A stretch of DNA of 64,000 nucleotides from Spisula solida (lineage: Eukaryota > Mollusca > Bivalvia > Venerida > Mactridae): positions 45,906,734-45,970,733 of the forward strand of contig OX365946.1 in NCBI GenBank assembly GCA_947247005.1, given 5' to 3'. The notes beneath the pieces are model-generated. The model was not told the origin of the DNA and searched no databases. It saw nothing but the letters and a program-made list of their open reading frames with translations. Below, in pieces: positions 56,001 to 64,000 of the stretch. The position numbers were made by a program, and so were the translations under genes. The number at the start of each line of letters is the position of its first letter. Position 1 is the first letter of the stretch.

Positions 56001-59000
56001 CCTGGGCAATGTTCAAATCGATTGTCCGGATCCGAGGGGTCAATTTTAGAGCAAATATGTGATAAATCCTCGTAATTTTGTCCGGTGTCCGGAGTGGAGG
56101 GGTTCCGGATCCGAGGGGTAAAAATGTATTAAAACATGAATAAGAATATTCGGGACCAACAGATCCGCCCGGATTAGAGGGAAATCCGGATTGGAGGGGT
56201 CCGGATTAGCGGGGTTCCACTGTATTTATAGATTGTTTAGAATTAATGTTGATAAAATTAATATGGTACAGGGTTCCCACAAAACATCTGTAAATTCCAG
56301 GTTCTTGTCTGATGAAATTCCCAACTTTTTTAATTTTTTGTTATTTTGAATTCAACAGTCTAGACCTAGAAAATCAAGATTTTTTCTGAACCTTTTTAGG
56401 CTATTTAAAAATCAATAAAAATAAAGTTCTTTTTTAAAACTACATTCGTATTACAAAGGAAATTGACAAGAAACATGTCACACCAAATGATTTTGTTGTA
56501 AGTTCAGATAACAACTCCATTTACATAAAACAGAAGCTAAAATAACTGTGTCATAAAATAACTTGTGTCATAGAGATCAGCACAGATCCAAATTATAGGG
56601 AGAAATGACTTCTCCCTCCAGAGCAAATAGGGAGAAGTTTTCAGAAACAGGGAGAAGTGAGGGGACATTTATTCACAGTGGTCTTGAAATAAACTTTATT
56701 TAGTTTAATTATTTTCTTTTAGTTTAATTAGTTTTTGCATTATATAGTTTAAGTGAATAAACCAAAAAGACCTACTTACAGAAGGTGTATTTTTATCACA
56801 TAATGTACAGTGACCACACAACCTATTTGGTATCAAAACATCATCCCAGCTACATGGTTCCCTTTCTAGTATCAGCGCACCCTCTGAACATCTGCAGCAT
56901 CGTACTCGTAACTTCCCGGGTTCAAGTCCATTACATACATTGCAATATACATAATACTGGTACCTGGTTTTATCTAAAGGAATACAGGCATAATTCACTT
57001 AAATTTAAATGACATGTACAAGGATAACAATGGTCATCTGGATGGATATCAAAAAGTGACTTAGATCTTTGACCTACCATACTCAAAATAGCAGTCATCT
57101 TATGATCACATGCATGCCACAATTTGCAAATGATTAACAGTAAATAAGGATTCAATTTCTATAAAAGTATACAGACATTTAATTCTCTAAAAAAGAAAAG
57201 GTTTAGGAATGTTACTGAATAAATTGTACAATCATTGTATGAATAAACATTGACAGTGACAACGATTTTGCTTGCATTTGTCTAAGTCAGAATTACTACA
57301 AAAGAAATCCCATAGTTCTTGAAGGCTTTGATTTTATAAAAGACCCCCCAATTATAGGGCTAGGGTCCAAGTCTGTAAGTTTGTAAATTGAAAGTCTGTA
57401 CAATTGAACATACTAAAGATCATTAACAATGTCATTGACAAAGTTGATTCAATGTGTACCTGATTTCCCATGATCTTTGACAGTTAGTAGACATTCTGTT
57501 GTAGAACCCTTTGCTTCCTTTCCTCTGTCAGGTACAGGGTATAGATGTAATATACTACTCTGACCTAAACTTAACTCCTGAAATTGTTATAATAATAGAT
57601 TCCATAACCTTTACAATCATGTAACACACAGCAGAGTACAACTGACCGGGTTCTCGGCAACACGTAATTACGCGTATTTGGACGCATACTTTTTTATTTG
57701 GACGCGTAAAATCACCGATCTACGACTCCAACATTTTGCTGAGAAGGAGTCCTGGGACTCCTACTTTAAAATCCTACTGAGAACCCTGACTGAACATTTT
57801 TCAGTCTCTCTTACAATAACTATCAACCTGAGTGTCAATCTATAAAGTCACAAAATACACCCAACTCACAGAATGAGCTTCTAATTCTCGTGTTTTTAAT
57901 CTCGCCCTAGACCCACAACTGTTGCAATTTAATATCTAATATCGTGTAATTCTCGCATATCGTATCTCGCAGATGATTCTTGTGCCTTCTTTCAAATATC
58001 GAATTTTAATATCGTGTCTCGACTTCCAAGGGCGAGAAACGATAATTAAACGAGACACTAGAATTCAACGCGAGGCTTGTGAATGCAACAAGAGACACGA
58101 AAATAATATCGTATATTTCTCTTGCCTCGCGATTCTATTTGGTCCACAAGACACGAGAATTCAAACCATACATGAGAAATGAATGCGAGGCACGAGAATA
58201 CTATCGTGCACATATCGCCAAATTCTTGTGTCTCGCCCAAGACACGACAATGCTATTCTCGTGTCTCGATAGTCTGGTGAGCCAGTTAAAATTCCTTACC
58301 CCAATCACCGGTCTAGACACGATTATTGGGTTATAGTATTGTCGTGAGACACGAGAATTGCATGCTATCTGCACGATAGTATTTTCGTGCCTCACATTCA
58401 ATTCTTGTGTCTCGTTTGAATTCTCGTGTCTCGTGGACCAAATATAAACGTGAGGCAAGAGATGTGCCATATTATGGCATATATTTGCAGGATAGTATTA
58501 TTGTGTCTCGCGTTGGATTCTTGTGCCTAGAGTTAAATTCACGTGTCTCGTTTAATTCTCGTCCTTGGAAGTCGAGACATGAGATTAAGACGCAATATTT
58601 GAAACGAGGCACGAGAATCATCTGCGAGGCAAGATACGATACATGAGATTAAGACGCAATATTTGAAACGAGGCACGAGAATCATCTGCGAGGCAAGATA
58701 CGATACATGAGAATTCCACAATATTAGATATTAACTTGCAGAAGTTGTGGGTCAAGGGTCAGATTAAAAACGCGAGAATTCTTGTTTCGTGCAATTCTCG
58801 TGTCGACATTTTAAATATCGCGTCGAATCCTCGTGCCTTACCCTAGGAGCGCGACCAACGATAATTATTATGGCACTAACAGGATTTCGTTTTATACGGA
58901 AGGTTGCAGTAAAGACACATATTTGGACTACAAACTGACAAATTGCAATCTACTTTCACTTTTATACCTTCAAGGTCGACTCCGTATTCAGAACTTTCCC

Positions 59001-59141
59001 ACAGAATAACAAATCAAAACAGCAAGGTTCTAACCCCACGATTTGAGAAATAATGGTCTTTACATCCAATACCGACACAGCATACGAGATGTCAATAACC
59101 CTACTATCATTTTTGGCCAGTTTTACGTTGACTGTGGACAT
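49907..59141 (-). CDS. PRKN: E3 ubiquitin-protein ligase parkin (spliced, 10 exons)
   Basis: RBR-type E3 ligase that, after activation by PINK1, ubiquitinates outer-membrane proteins of damaged mitochondria. Join (minus): 59141-58968, 57577-57460, 56973-56780, 54799-54690, 53431-53295, 52756-52695, 52169-52035, 51499-51419, 50538-50421, 50010-49907; 1233 nt, 410 aa plus stop, all junctions GT/AG and in phase. Domains: Ubl 1-75; RING0 about 100-185; RING1 about 195-270 ([12 protein letters not shown]); IBR about 280-328 ([20 protein letters not shown]); REP about 340-355 (ARWDVQS); RING2 about 360-407 ([15 protein letters not shown]). Cys379, His381 and Glu390 match the human triad C431/H433/E444, and Ser66 matches the PINK1 site Ser65. 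It is shorter than human (465 aa), mainly in the linker after Ubl. Introns carry several TE insertions. Confidence 0.95.
50421..50538 (-). CDS. PRKN: Parkin exon 9 (REP and RING2 start)
   Basis: Acceptor cttgttacacag, donor AGTG|gtaggt; 118 nt, equal to human exon 11 as I recall it. Reads [20 protein letters not shown], the repressor element with its key Trp, and [14 protein letters not shown]. Confidence 0.95.
51419..51499 (-). CDS. PRKN: Parkin exon 8 (IBR second part)
   Basis: Acceptor tatcttgtag, donor ACG|gtattg; 81 nt. Reads [16 protein letters not shown], the last IBR zinc ligands, then a short polar linker. Confidence 0.88.
52035..52169 (-). CDS. PRKN: Parkin exon 7 (IBR first part)
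   Basis: Acceptor ttctcaccag, donor CGG|gtaaat; 135 nt. Reads [29 protein letters not shown] and IQCRTCR. Confidence 0.95.
52695..52756 (-). CDS. PRKN: Parkin exon 6
   Basis: Acceptor catgtatttcag, donor CAG|gtattc; 62 nt, equal to human exon 8 as I recall it. Reads [20 protein letters not shown], matching the RING1 end and the helix leading to IBR. Confidence 0.93.
53295..53431 (-). CDS. PRKN: Parkin exon 5 (RING1)
   Basis: Acceptor gcttgcag, donor CCAG|gtaagt; 137 nt, equal to human exon 7 as I recall it. Reads [19 protein letters not shown] and [11 protein letters not shown]. Confidence 0.95.
53505..53978. mobile_element. hAT MITE in parkin intron 4
   Basis: 474 bp, ends TAGGGGTG and CACCCCTA, with a perfect 8-bp target duplication ATTACTTT at 53497-53504 and 53979-53986. 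The interior is built of repeated ctattgcgatac and actatcgatag words. No coding. The 8-bp duplication identifies the hAT superfamily. Confidence 0.92.
54150..54760. repeat. 73-bp minisatellite derived from parkin exon 4 and its splice donor
   Basis: Period 73 bp: atgtcgacgattcggtc recurs at 54209, 54282, 54355, 54428, 54501, 54574 and 54647, and at 54720 in the genuine exon. Each unit, read on the minus strand, contains GTTGGTAGCATTAAAACATA, the codons for [12 protein letters not shown] and the donor GTGAGT. Seven complete extra copies and a partial one lie in intron 4. The repetitive plus-strand open frames over it are artefacts. Confidence 0.97.
54690..54799 (-). CDS. PRKN: Parkin exon 4 (RING0 end, RING1 start)
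   Basis: Acceptor gtttctttcag, donor AG|gtgagt; 110 nt. Reads [20 protein letters not shown] and [12 protein letters not shown]. Its final 47 nt and donor have been copied seven more times downstream (see the 73-bp repeat). Only this first donor keeps the frame. Confidence 0.93.
55296..56222. mobile_element. Tigger-like MITE in parkin intron 3
   Basis: 927 bp, ends CAGTGGAACCCCTCTAATCC and the complement of CAGTGGAACCCCGCTAATCC, flanked by TA at 55294-55295 and 56223-56224. Subterminal copies of ccggatt(a/g)gaggggt lie near both ends. No transposase. The right 200 bp recur at 17975 and 18635. Confidence 0.85.
56780..56973 (-). CDS. PRKN: Parkin exon 3 (RING0)
   Basis: Acceptor attcctttag, donor TCT|gtaagt; 194 nt. 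Reads [39 protein letters not shown] and CTLC, i.e. RING0 zinc ligands and the conserved PGKLRV and WDDVLIPNR blocks. A nearer ag at 56964 would break the frame, so the acceptor at 56974 is chosen. Confidence 0.93.
57460..57577 (-). CDS. PRKN: Parkin exon 2 (Ubl end and linker)
   Basis: Acceptor caatttcag, donor G|gtacac; 118 nt. Reads [16 protein letters not shown], matching the end of Ubl with the Ser65-equivalent in QSSIL, then a short Lys/Gly linker that ends in a split Asp codon completed by exon 3. Confidence 0.9.
57885..58780. mobile_element. Foldback element in parkin intron 1
   Basis: A long imperfect inverted repeat. 57885-58240 (attctcgtgtttttaatctc, cccacaactgttgcaa, gcagatgattcttgtgcc, tctcgacttccaaggg) is matched in reverse complement by 58780-58370. 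The arms exceed 350 bp with a spacer around 58260-58350. The right arm contains an extra tandem copy of 62 bp (58572-58695). No coding capacity. Confidence 0.8.
58968..59141 (-). CDS. PRKN: Parkin exon 1 (Ubl, first part)
   Basis: ATG at 59141 to donor AAG|gtataa; 174 nt, 58 codons, phase 0. Starts [15 protein letters not shown] and contains [14 protein letters not shown] and LLFCGKVLN, the ubiquitin-like fold. The human Ubl is interrupted at nearly the same codon (57). Confidence 0.9.
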
Positions 59142-59601
59142 AATTATTTGATCAGTTAATTATTTCTGAAATATGGCACTCACACCGGTGAAAATTGGCG
59201 GGAAATGACCAGCACAAAAATGCGTCTGCTGCTTATCGACATCTTCAAAACGTTCGAGAGATCTTTATCTAAAAAATACAATAATGTTGTACACATGGAC
59301 AAGTGTACATTTGTTCAATTTAATTTGCACTCAAACATCAAAAACTGGTTAACATATCCAAGATTTCATTTCACCAAACTTACTGCTCCCATAAAGTAGT
59401 GCCGTGGATGCGAGAACGATATATAACTACGCTGAATAAACTTAATGTTTTTAAAGAGGGAAATTTACGAATTACTTAATAATAATTCCAACCAAATTGC
59501 AATTTTTAAATTAAACAAGTATCTATGCATTTACTGAATATATAACTGTATTTTAAATAAAGAACTATTTTTTTCTCACATTATTATGTAAACAAGCAAA
59601 G
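59142..59601. promoter_or_regulatory. Putative bidirectional promoter between PRKN and ISCU-like gene
   Basis: 460 bp separate two divergent start codons (59141 minus, 59602 plus). No TATA box in proper position and no CpG-rich island are obvious; part of the interval is AT-rich. Transcription start sites cannot be read from sequence. Confidence 0.45.
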
Positions 59602-59685
59602 ATGGCCGTCTTCCGTAACCTTCGTACTGTTCTAGTTCCGGTGGAGCGTCATCTCGCTTCACCAGTGGCGTTATATCACAAAAAT
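59602..59685 (+). CDS. ISCU: ISCU-like iron-sulfur cluster scaffold, exon 1 (mitochondrial presequence)
   Basis: ATG in strong context (aagatggcc) opens MAVFRNLRTVLVPVERHLAS then PVALYHKN, followed by a donor gtaact at 59686, phase 0. It is an Arg-rich amphipathic presequence without acidic residues except one Glu. Human ISCU has a similar presequence ending in LYHKK just before its VVDHYENPRNVG core, so an intron at this point would be natural. No downstream exon (DHYENPRNVG) is visible before the window ends; the following 4.3 kb holds a LINE and an LTR element. The gene would build Fe-S clusters in the mitochondrial matrix. Identification rests on 28 codons. Confidence 0.5.
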
Positions 59686-60640
59686 GTAACTTATCTTTGA
59701 TTTAAATTATGCTATCTCTTATTTATTTTTACAATCTCGAGCAGTCAATGTCTCAAAATAGTTTAATTTATATGTGCAATATAATTTCGCGACCATGCGG
59801 TCACTGCGTAGTTCATCATCAGGAGCCCGATGCCTAACTAAGGCGCTATTCGGTGGCACTTTATTACGTCTATTTTAAACGACACGCTACCTGTGCACAG
59901 TGTTCGCCGATAGCATACATTTTTTCAGATCTTCGCTTGGCGAGCACTTTCTCACACAACGGACTGCTTCGGGAACTCCTGCTATCAGCTCGCCTGAAGT
60001 ATTCACCATATCGACATTACAGGTTAAAATCCGTTTTCCGGGATAACGGAAATTATTGAGCGACAATGTGCGAGATATTCCGAATGTACGTGAGGGGGGA
60101 AAATGCCTATAGCGTATAGAGCAACCAGGTACAATAATCGCGATTATTTAAGCCAAATGATAAGAATTTGTAAAAAGTCTTACTAGTAAACAATGACAAC
60201 ACCATTTTACGACCTCGCTGACAATTTTTTTGCCAAAATAATATGTTTAACTTGAAAAATGCGTATATTTTCTCGCCATCGGTATCGAGCTACGGAAGCG
60301 GCAGTGTAGAATAAAATGCAATATTTCGAATATAAAGCATTTTTTAGGATAATTCTTGCTAAAGTTTAAAAACAAAGATGTTTAATGATAATGTGTAATA
60401 ATTGTTTTATATGTTTTTAATGTTTAAACGTTCAAAAAAGAATAATTATATACACTCCCGCTATACCGCTTGTTGCTTGCTAACCCCCTGACCGTGAAAT
60501 TTCGGTTCCGGAAAAACGGGTATTATTGGGTAATGTCGATATCGAGAATACAAATTTATCGCATCATCCGCTATTCATTTTTAAGCAAGCCGTTTTCTAC
60601 AGAGGCGTCGCGACCGGGGTCGTAACCCCTATGGCAATCG
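59686..60640. other. Putative first intron of the ISCU-like gene, no feature seen
   Basis: AT-rich with scattered short frames. The first 40 codons of the open frame at 60526 show no known motif and are not part of the LINE that follows. Confidence 0.35.
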
Positions 60641-61413
60641 CCACCCCAGTATATATCAGCGAGCAAAGGCAAGACTATCATTCCCTAGCTAGATGGGAGA
60701 AACTCTGGGGTATGGACTTTCACCCACAGAAAATGCAGCGTCTTGCCAGTATCCAGAGCAAAAAACACGATCCGAACGACCTACATCCTGAAGGGTACAC
60801 CATTGGCAGTAGAAACATTGTCAAAGTATCTGGGTGTGGATCTTTAATCAGACTTTGGCAGGAAAAACACATCAACAGGATCACCAAAAAGGCTAAAAAC
60901 ATGCTAGGATTCCTTAAACGCAACCTGAGGAAAACAAGCAAGGAAATGAAAACGAATGCGTATTCATCCCTCGTCCGTTCCAATCTAGAATACTGCTGCA
61001 CCATTTGGACTCCCCACCACAAGAACCTTATACACAAGTTAGAAATGATTCAACGAAGAGCAACACACTTCTTCACAAGTAGATACAACAACAACAGTAG
61101 TGTTTATGATATGTTATCTGACCTGAAATGGGAATCTCTGAAGTCACAACGCCAAAAGCTTAAGCTGACTATGCTCTATGAAATAGTCAACAACCTTGAA
61201 GAGATAGATCCAGATCTATACCTGACAACTACCTAAAGGCGACCAAGATCTACACACAACACCAGATATTTGCCATATTCTACATCAACAGGCACCTTGA
61301 GGGTGTACATTTTCTTCCCCAGATCCATCCCTCTGTGGAACAAGCTTCCAGCATCTGTGCTGAGGCTCATTCTTTAGCATCCTTTAAGAATGAGCTATCC
61401 AACATGACCTTCT
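60640..61413 (+). pseudogene. LINE ORF2 C-terminal fragment (jockey/CR1-type)
   Basis: WEKLWGMDFHPQKMQRL, HINRITKKAKNMLGFLKRNL, YSSLVRSNLEYCCTIWTPHH, IQRRATHFFTSRYN, then, after a shift at about 61235, EAHSLASFKNELSNMTF and stop at 61413. This is the thumb and C-terminal domain of a LINE RT; the catalytic palm is absent. It is 5'-truncated, as most LINE insertions are, and lies in sense with the ISCU-like exon. Confidence 0.85.
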
Positions 61414-61473
61414 AAGGGGACCCTCCTGCACAGTTGCTTAGTACCGCCAAGCTATGCCACAGAAGTCTTGTCC

Positions 61474-61705
61474 TGATGGTCGAAAGTGACTGTGCATAAC
61501 TTTCTATTATTTCTTTCTTTTTACTTTAACTTGATGGTCGAAAGTGACTGTGCATAACTTTCTATTATTTCTTTCTTTTTACTTTAACTTGATGGTCAAA
61601 AGTGACTGTGCATAACTTTCTATTATTTCTTTCTTTTTACTTTAACTTGATGGTCAAAAGTGACTGTGCATAACTTTCTATTATTTCTTTCTTTTTACTT
61701 TAACT
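61474..61705 (+). repeat. 58-bp tandem repeat in LINE 3' UTR
   Basis: Four copies, starts 61474, 61532, 61590 and 61648, of a unit beginning tgatggtc(g/a)aaagtgactg and ending in a pyrimidine-rich ctttctttttactttaact. Nearly identical. It sits just downstream of the LINE stop codon. Confidence 0.92.
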
Positions 61706-62140
61706 GGATATATTTGTCAGTGACTTTTCTTCTGTCTTTCCTATTTTTACTTCTCTTTCCTTTTCTGGCACACCGCTAAAGAAATGTCAATTTATGACAG
61801 TTTAACGTACAGATGAAGATGTAGGCCTAGATAGATGTAGAAAATATGCATGAGAATTTTGACTTTTCTAGCTGAAATATTGGCTACCAATTGCAGCAGC
61901 AAACAGCAGAGCTTATTCTGAATTAAAAACGAAATGAAGTATATTGAATTATACCTTGGAGTTATATGTGAACATAATACGCCTCATGAGTTTAATTTTA
62001 ATTTATCATGAAATATTTTCTGTAAAATTCTCTTGAACTGCATTCATCAAACAGGTAGCGTTCGATAACCGTACTCGTCAATGGAGTCGGTGCATGAGTG
62101 GAGGAAGGATGAACTTGATAAATAAATAATAATATCTTCC
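61706..62140. other. No recognised feature
   Basis: LINE tail and spacer; no gene. Confidence 0.35.
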
Positions 62141-62400
62141 TTCTAGTTCTAGTGTTTATTGAGCTTCAAAGGATGAAATACTTTTCCATCACGACAACAA
62201 ATAATAAGCATGATAATAATAGAAACAATAGCATGAAAAACAATCATCCAAAATGTTAACAAGTTATCAATAACCCTTCCCCCCCAAGTTGGAGGTATAA
62301 TAGTCATGCATGATTTGAATGTGTGTGGAAAAGGATGACTGCTATCTGAAAGTATCATAGGATTAATTATTAGTTATCTCCCTCCCTAGGGACAAGTTTT
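62141..62400 (-). repeat. Possible 3' LTR region of Gypsy element
   Basis: Downstream of the integrase stop the minus strand has a purine run (ctagggagggagata, about 62389-62375) that could be the polypurine tract. Further on is a poly(A) signal ctcaataaacac (about 62163-62152). LTR limits cannot be set because the partner LTR is outside the window. Confidence 0.4.
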
Positions 62401-62564
62401 TAAGGGTACGTGAAAAACTTATTAGAAAGCAAACAAATAACATCGAGAAGCAATAAGCTAGTGTCCACACATAGCACAACAGTCTTAGCATTAGTCTGAA
62501 ATGAAGCACACTTGAAGAAAACAAAAACACATGTTCAAGTGAGGCCAAAAGTCTATGAATCAAG

Positions 62565-64000
62565 TCATTTCTGATTGCAACCACGACCAGCTCGACGTGG
62601 TGGTAACAGTTCCTGTGAACCAGCAGTGTTGTGTGACTTGAGGCGGCTGAGTGCGCGTGGGACTTTAACCAAAGCACGTCCATCAGTTGAGGGGACAGGT
62701 TGCTGCATGGCAGGCTTATCTGGAAGCATCATGTCGCTCGACAGGTCTGCCGGTGGATCCATATCCAGGGATGGATGTACAGGAGGTTCCATGTCCAAAC
62801 GTTGTGGTGGTGTCAATGGCTGCAGCGACACTGCAGGGGAGGGGCACACAGTCTCCATACTGGTTGGATTCGAGGTAGTCATGGGTACAGGAGGCTCAGG
62901 ATTGGAGGGCAGGATTGCGGATTGTGATGGTACCGATTTAGCAGCCACAGGTGTAGGAACTACCGGTGAAGGCAGAGCAAAACTGTCCCTGATGGGCTTC
63001 CTCTGGAATGGGGTGAATTTGCGTAAGTGCTGGCGGTTGCGCAGAGTGACCCTGCCTGTTCCATCTACCCGTACCACATACTGGTGATACTGGCGAACCT
63101 CAACGATGGTGCCAGTACGTTCCCAACGTCGCGGGTGATTGCCAGTCAGGTTCTGAATGAACACGTGATCTCCTACCTGCAGTGGCGGTAACTGATGAGT
63201 GTGCTCGGTCCACTTTTCATGCTCCCTAGCATGTCGCTTCGCTAGTGCCATCTCGCGATGTGACAGTAACTCAGTCCATGTTTCATGTGGGTGATATCGA
63301 CCCATCAGGATTGGGATGGCATCCCGAATGGGACGTCCGAACAAAATCAACGCAGGGGAAGCCTTTGTTTCTGGGTCCCCTGAGTTCCTATATATTAACA
63401 GAGCCCGTTGAAACTTGTCCGTGTCAAGAGACCCTGTAGCTGTAGTGTTGTCTACCAGCATGCGCTTCACAGTCTTCACAGCGAGTTCTGCCCTACAATT
63501 GGCATGAGGGTTAGCAACAGATGTAAGTCTGTGTTTGACTCCCCAGGTCTTTAGAAACTGTTGGGTTTGTCCGGCCGTGAATTGCGGACCGCCATCAGAC
63601 GTCAGCTGCTCCGGAATCCCGAATGTCACAAATGTCTCGCGAAGACGTTTAACTAGCCCTTCTGCGCCTGACTCTGACCTATACACCATGGGCCAGTTGG
63701 AATATCTGTCCACGATCACAACATAGTCCTTGCTGTTATATGTGAAATAGTCTGCACAGATCATCTGGAATGGGTAGTCTGGGGGCATAATTTCAGATGG
63801 GGGTTGCATCGGGTTGGATTTGGCCATCTGGTGGCAGTGTAGACATTGGTCTCTTACTCGGGTGATGTCGACAGTGATGTCTGGCCAATACACAGAGTCA
63901 GCGGCTCTGGCTTGCATAGCGCTGACACCCTGGTGGGCTGCATGCAGGGCGTCAAGCACAGGCTTACGGAGCGCAGGTGGTATCACGATGCGTTGACCCA
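62565..64000 (-). CDS. Ty3/Gypsy pol, integrase end (partial)
   Basis: The open frame runs to the right edge of the window, so the start is outside. Visible from the edge: the zinc-binding part (LDALHAAHQG, RVRDQCLHCHQM), then the catalytic core with ICADYF (Asp), TSDGGPQF (Asp) and CRAELAVK (Glu). There are 35 residues between the second Asp and the Glu, i.e. DD35E. GPY-like region: LQVGDHVFIQNL, RRWERTGTIVEV and TLRNRQHLRKF. The tail is Pro/Ser-rich and ends GRGCNQK. It integrates element cDNA. No frameshift in 473 codons, so this copy is young. Protease, RT and RNase H would lie beyond 64000. Confidence 0.93.
   Translation of the reverse strand, partial: GQRIVIPPALRKPVLDALHAAHQGVSAMQARAADSVYWPDITVDITRVRDQCLHCHQMAKSNPMQPPSEIMPPDYPFQMICADYFTYNSKDYVVIVDRYSNWPMVYRSESGAEGLVKRLRETFVTFGIPEQLTSDGGPQFTAGQTQQFLKTWGVKHRLTSVANPHANCRAELAVKTVKRMLVDNTTATGSLDTDKFQRALLIYRNSGDPETKASPALILFGRPIRDAIPILMGRYHPHETWTELLSHREMALAKRHAREHEKWTEHTHQLPPLQVGDHVFIQNLTGNHPRRWERTGTIVEVRQYHQYVVRVDGTGRVTLRNRQHLRKFTPFQRKPIRDSFALPSPVVPTPVAAKSVPSQSAILPSNPEPPVPMTTSNPTSMETVCPSPAVSLQPLTPPQRLDMEPPVHPSLDMDPPADLSSDMMLPDKPAMQQPVPSTDGRALVKVPRALSRLKSHNTAGSQELLPPRRAGRGCNQK

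Noticed and set aside
56964..56973. Parkin exon 3 starting at the nearer ag (after aaaaccag)
   Set aside because: It would put RING0 out of phase with exon 2; the ag ten bases upstream (cctttag) restores the frame and has a pyrimidine tract.
59205..59399. A 64-codon plus-strand ORF as the head-to-head partner of parkin (PACRG-like)
   Set aside because: No PACRG motif; the ATG at 59602 with presequence and donor is a better partner.
62575..63996. Plus-strand frames opposite the integrase
   Set aside because: Antisense shadows of the Gypsy pol frame.

Overview
This is a eukaryotic window, most likely from a marine bivalve mollusc. That is inference from three things: intron-rich genes with GT/AG junctions; dispersed repeats carrying gacc/ggac-type runs (tgaccttgacctag, gacggacggacagac) that I associate with bivalve genomes; and a C1q-domain exon fragment, from a family strongly expanded in bivalves. 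There is no prokaryotic operon structure. Most of the window is transposable-element (TE) wreckage, and many of the short open frames are shadows of it or of tandem repeats.

Layout. 1-3300: a truncated LINE reverse transcriptase (RT), dispersed repeats and a 38-bp minisatellite. 3660-12370: nested elements. A decayed DIRS-like retroelement (gag start at 4041, gag C-terminus and RT at 10480-12365) is split by a dispersed repeat, which is itself split by a near full-length CR1/L2-type LINE on the minus strand (about 4337-10011, ORF1 with an SGNH esterase domain, ORF2 with endonuclease and RT). 12385-16240: gene scraps (SWIM-like, C1q, Pif1-like helicase) between repeats. 16486-26925: two arrays of one 60-bp satellite, a duplicated composite of LINE ORF1 scraps, a 0.55-kb inverted-repeat pair 5.4 kb apart, a TA-flanked TIR element and a tRNA-derived SINE. 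27341-32145: a TIR element and composite bivalve repeats. 32313-46500: a Myb/SANT-like exon, four copies of a cysteine-containing module, two pogo-transposase 3' ends, an LTR element with an exact tRNA-Pro primer-binding site, a TIR element carrying PHD-finger and coiled-coil coding remnants, and a pogo transposase pseudogene. 48597-49737: a truncated Tigger-like transposase.

The main host gene is parkin (PRKN), minus strand, 59141 to 49907. I could assemble ten exons with consistent GT/AG junctions and phases, totalling 1233 nt (410 codons plus stop). They give Ubl, RING0, RING1, IBR, REP and RING2, including the catalytic Cys. Three internal exon lengths (137, 62 and 118 nt) equal those I recall for the human gene. 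Its introns hold a foldback element, a Tigger-like MITE, a hAT MITE with a perfect 8-bp target duplication, and a 73-bp minisatellite made from the end of exon 4 and its splice donor.

Head-to-head with parkin, 460 bp away, is a plus-strand first exon that looks like the mitochondrial presequence of ISCU. This suggests a shared promoter for a mitophagy ligase and the mitochondrial Fe-S scaffold. The right edge holds the 3' end of a LINE and the integrase end of a Ty3/Gypsy element that runs off the window.
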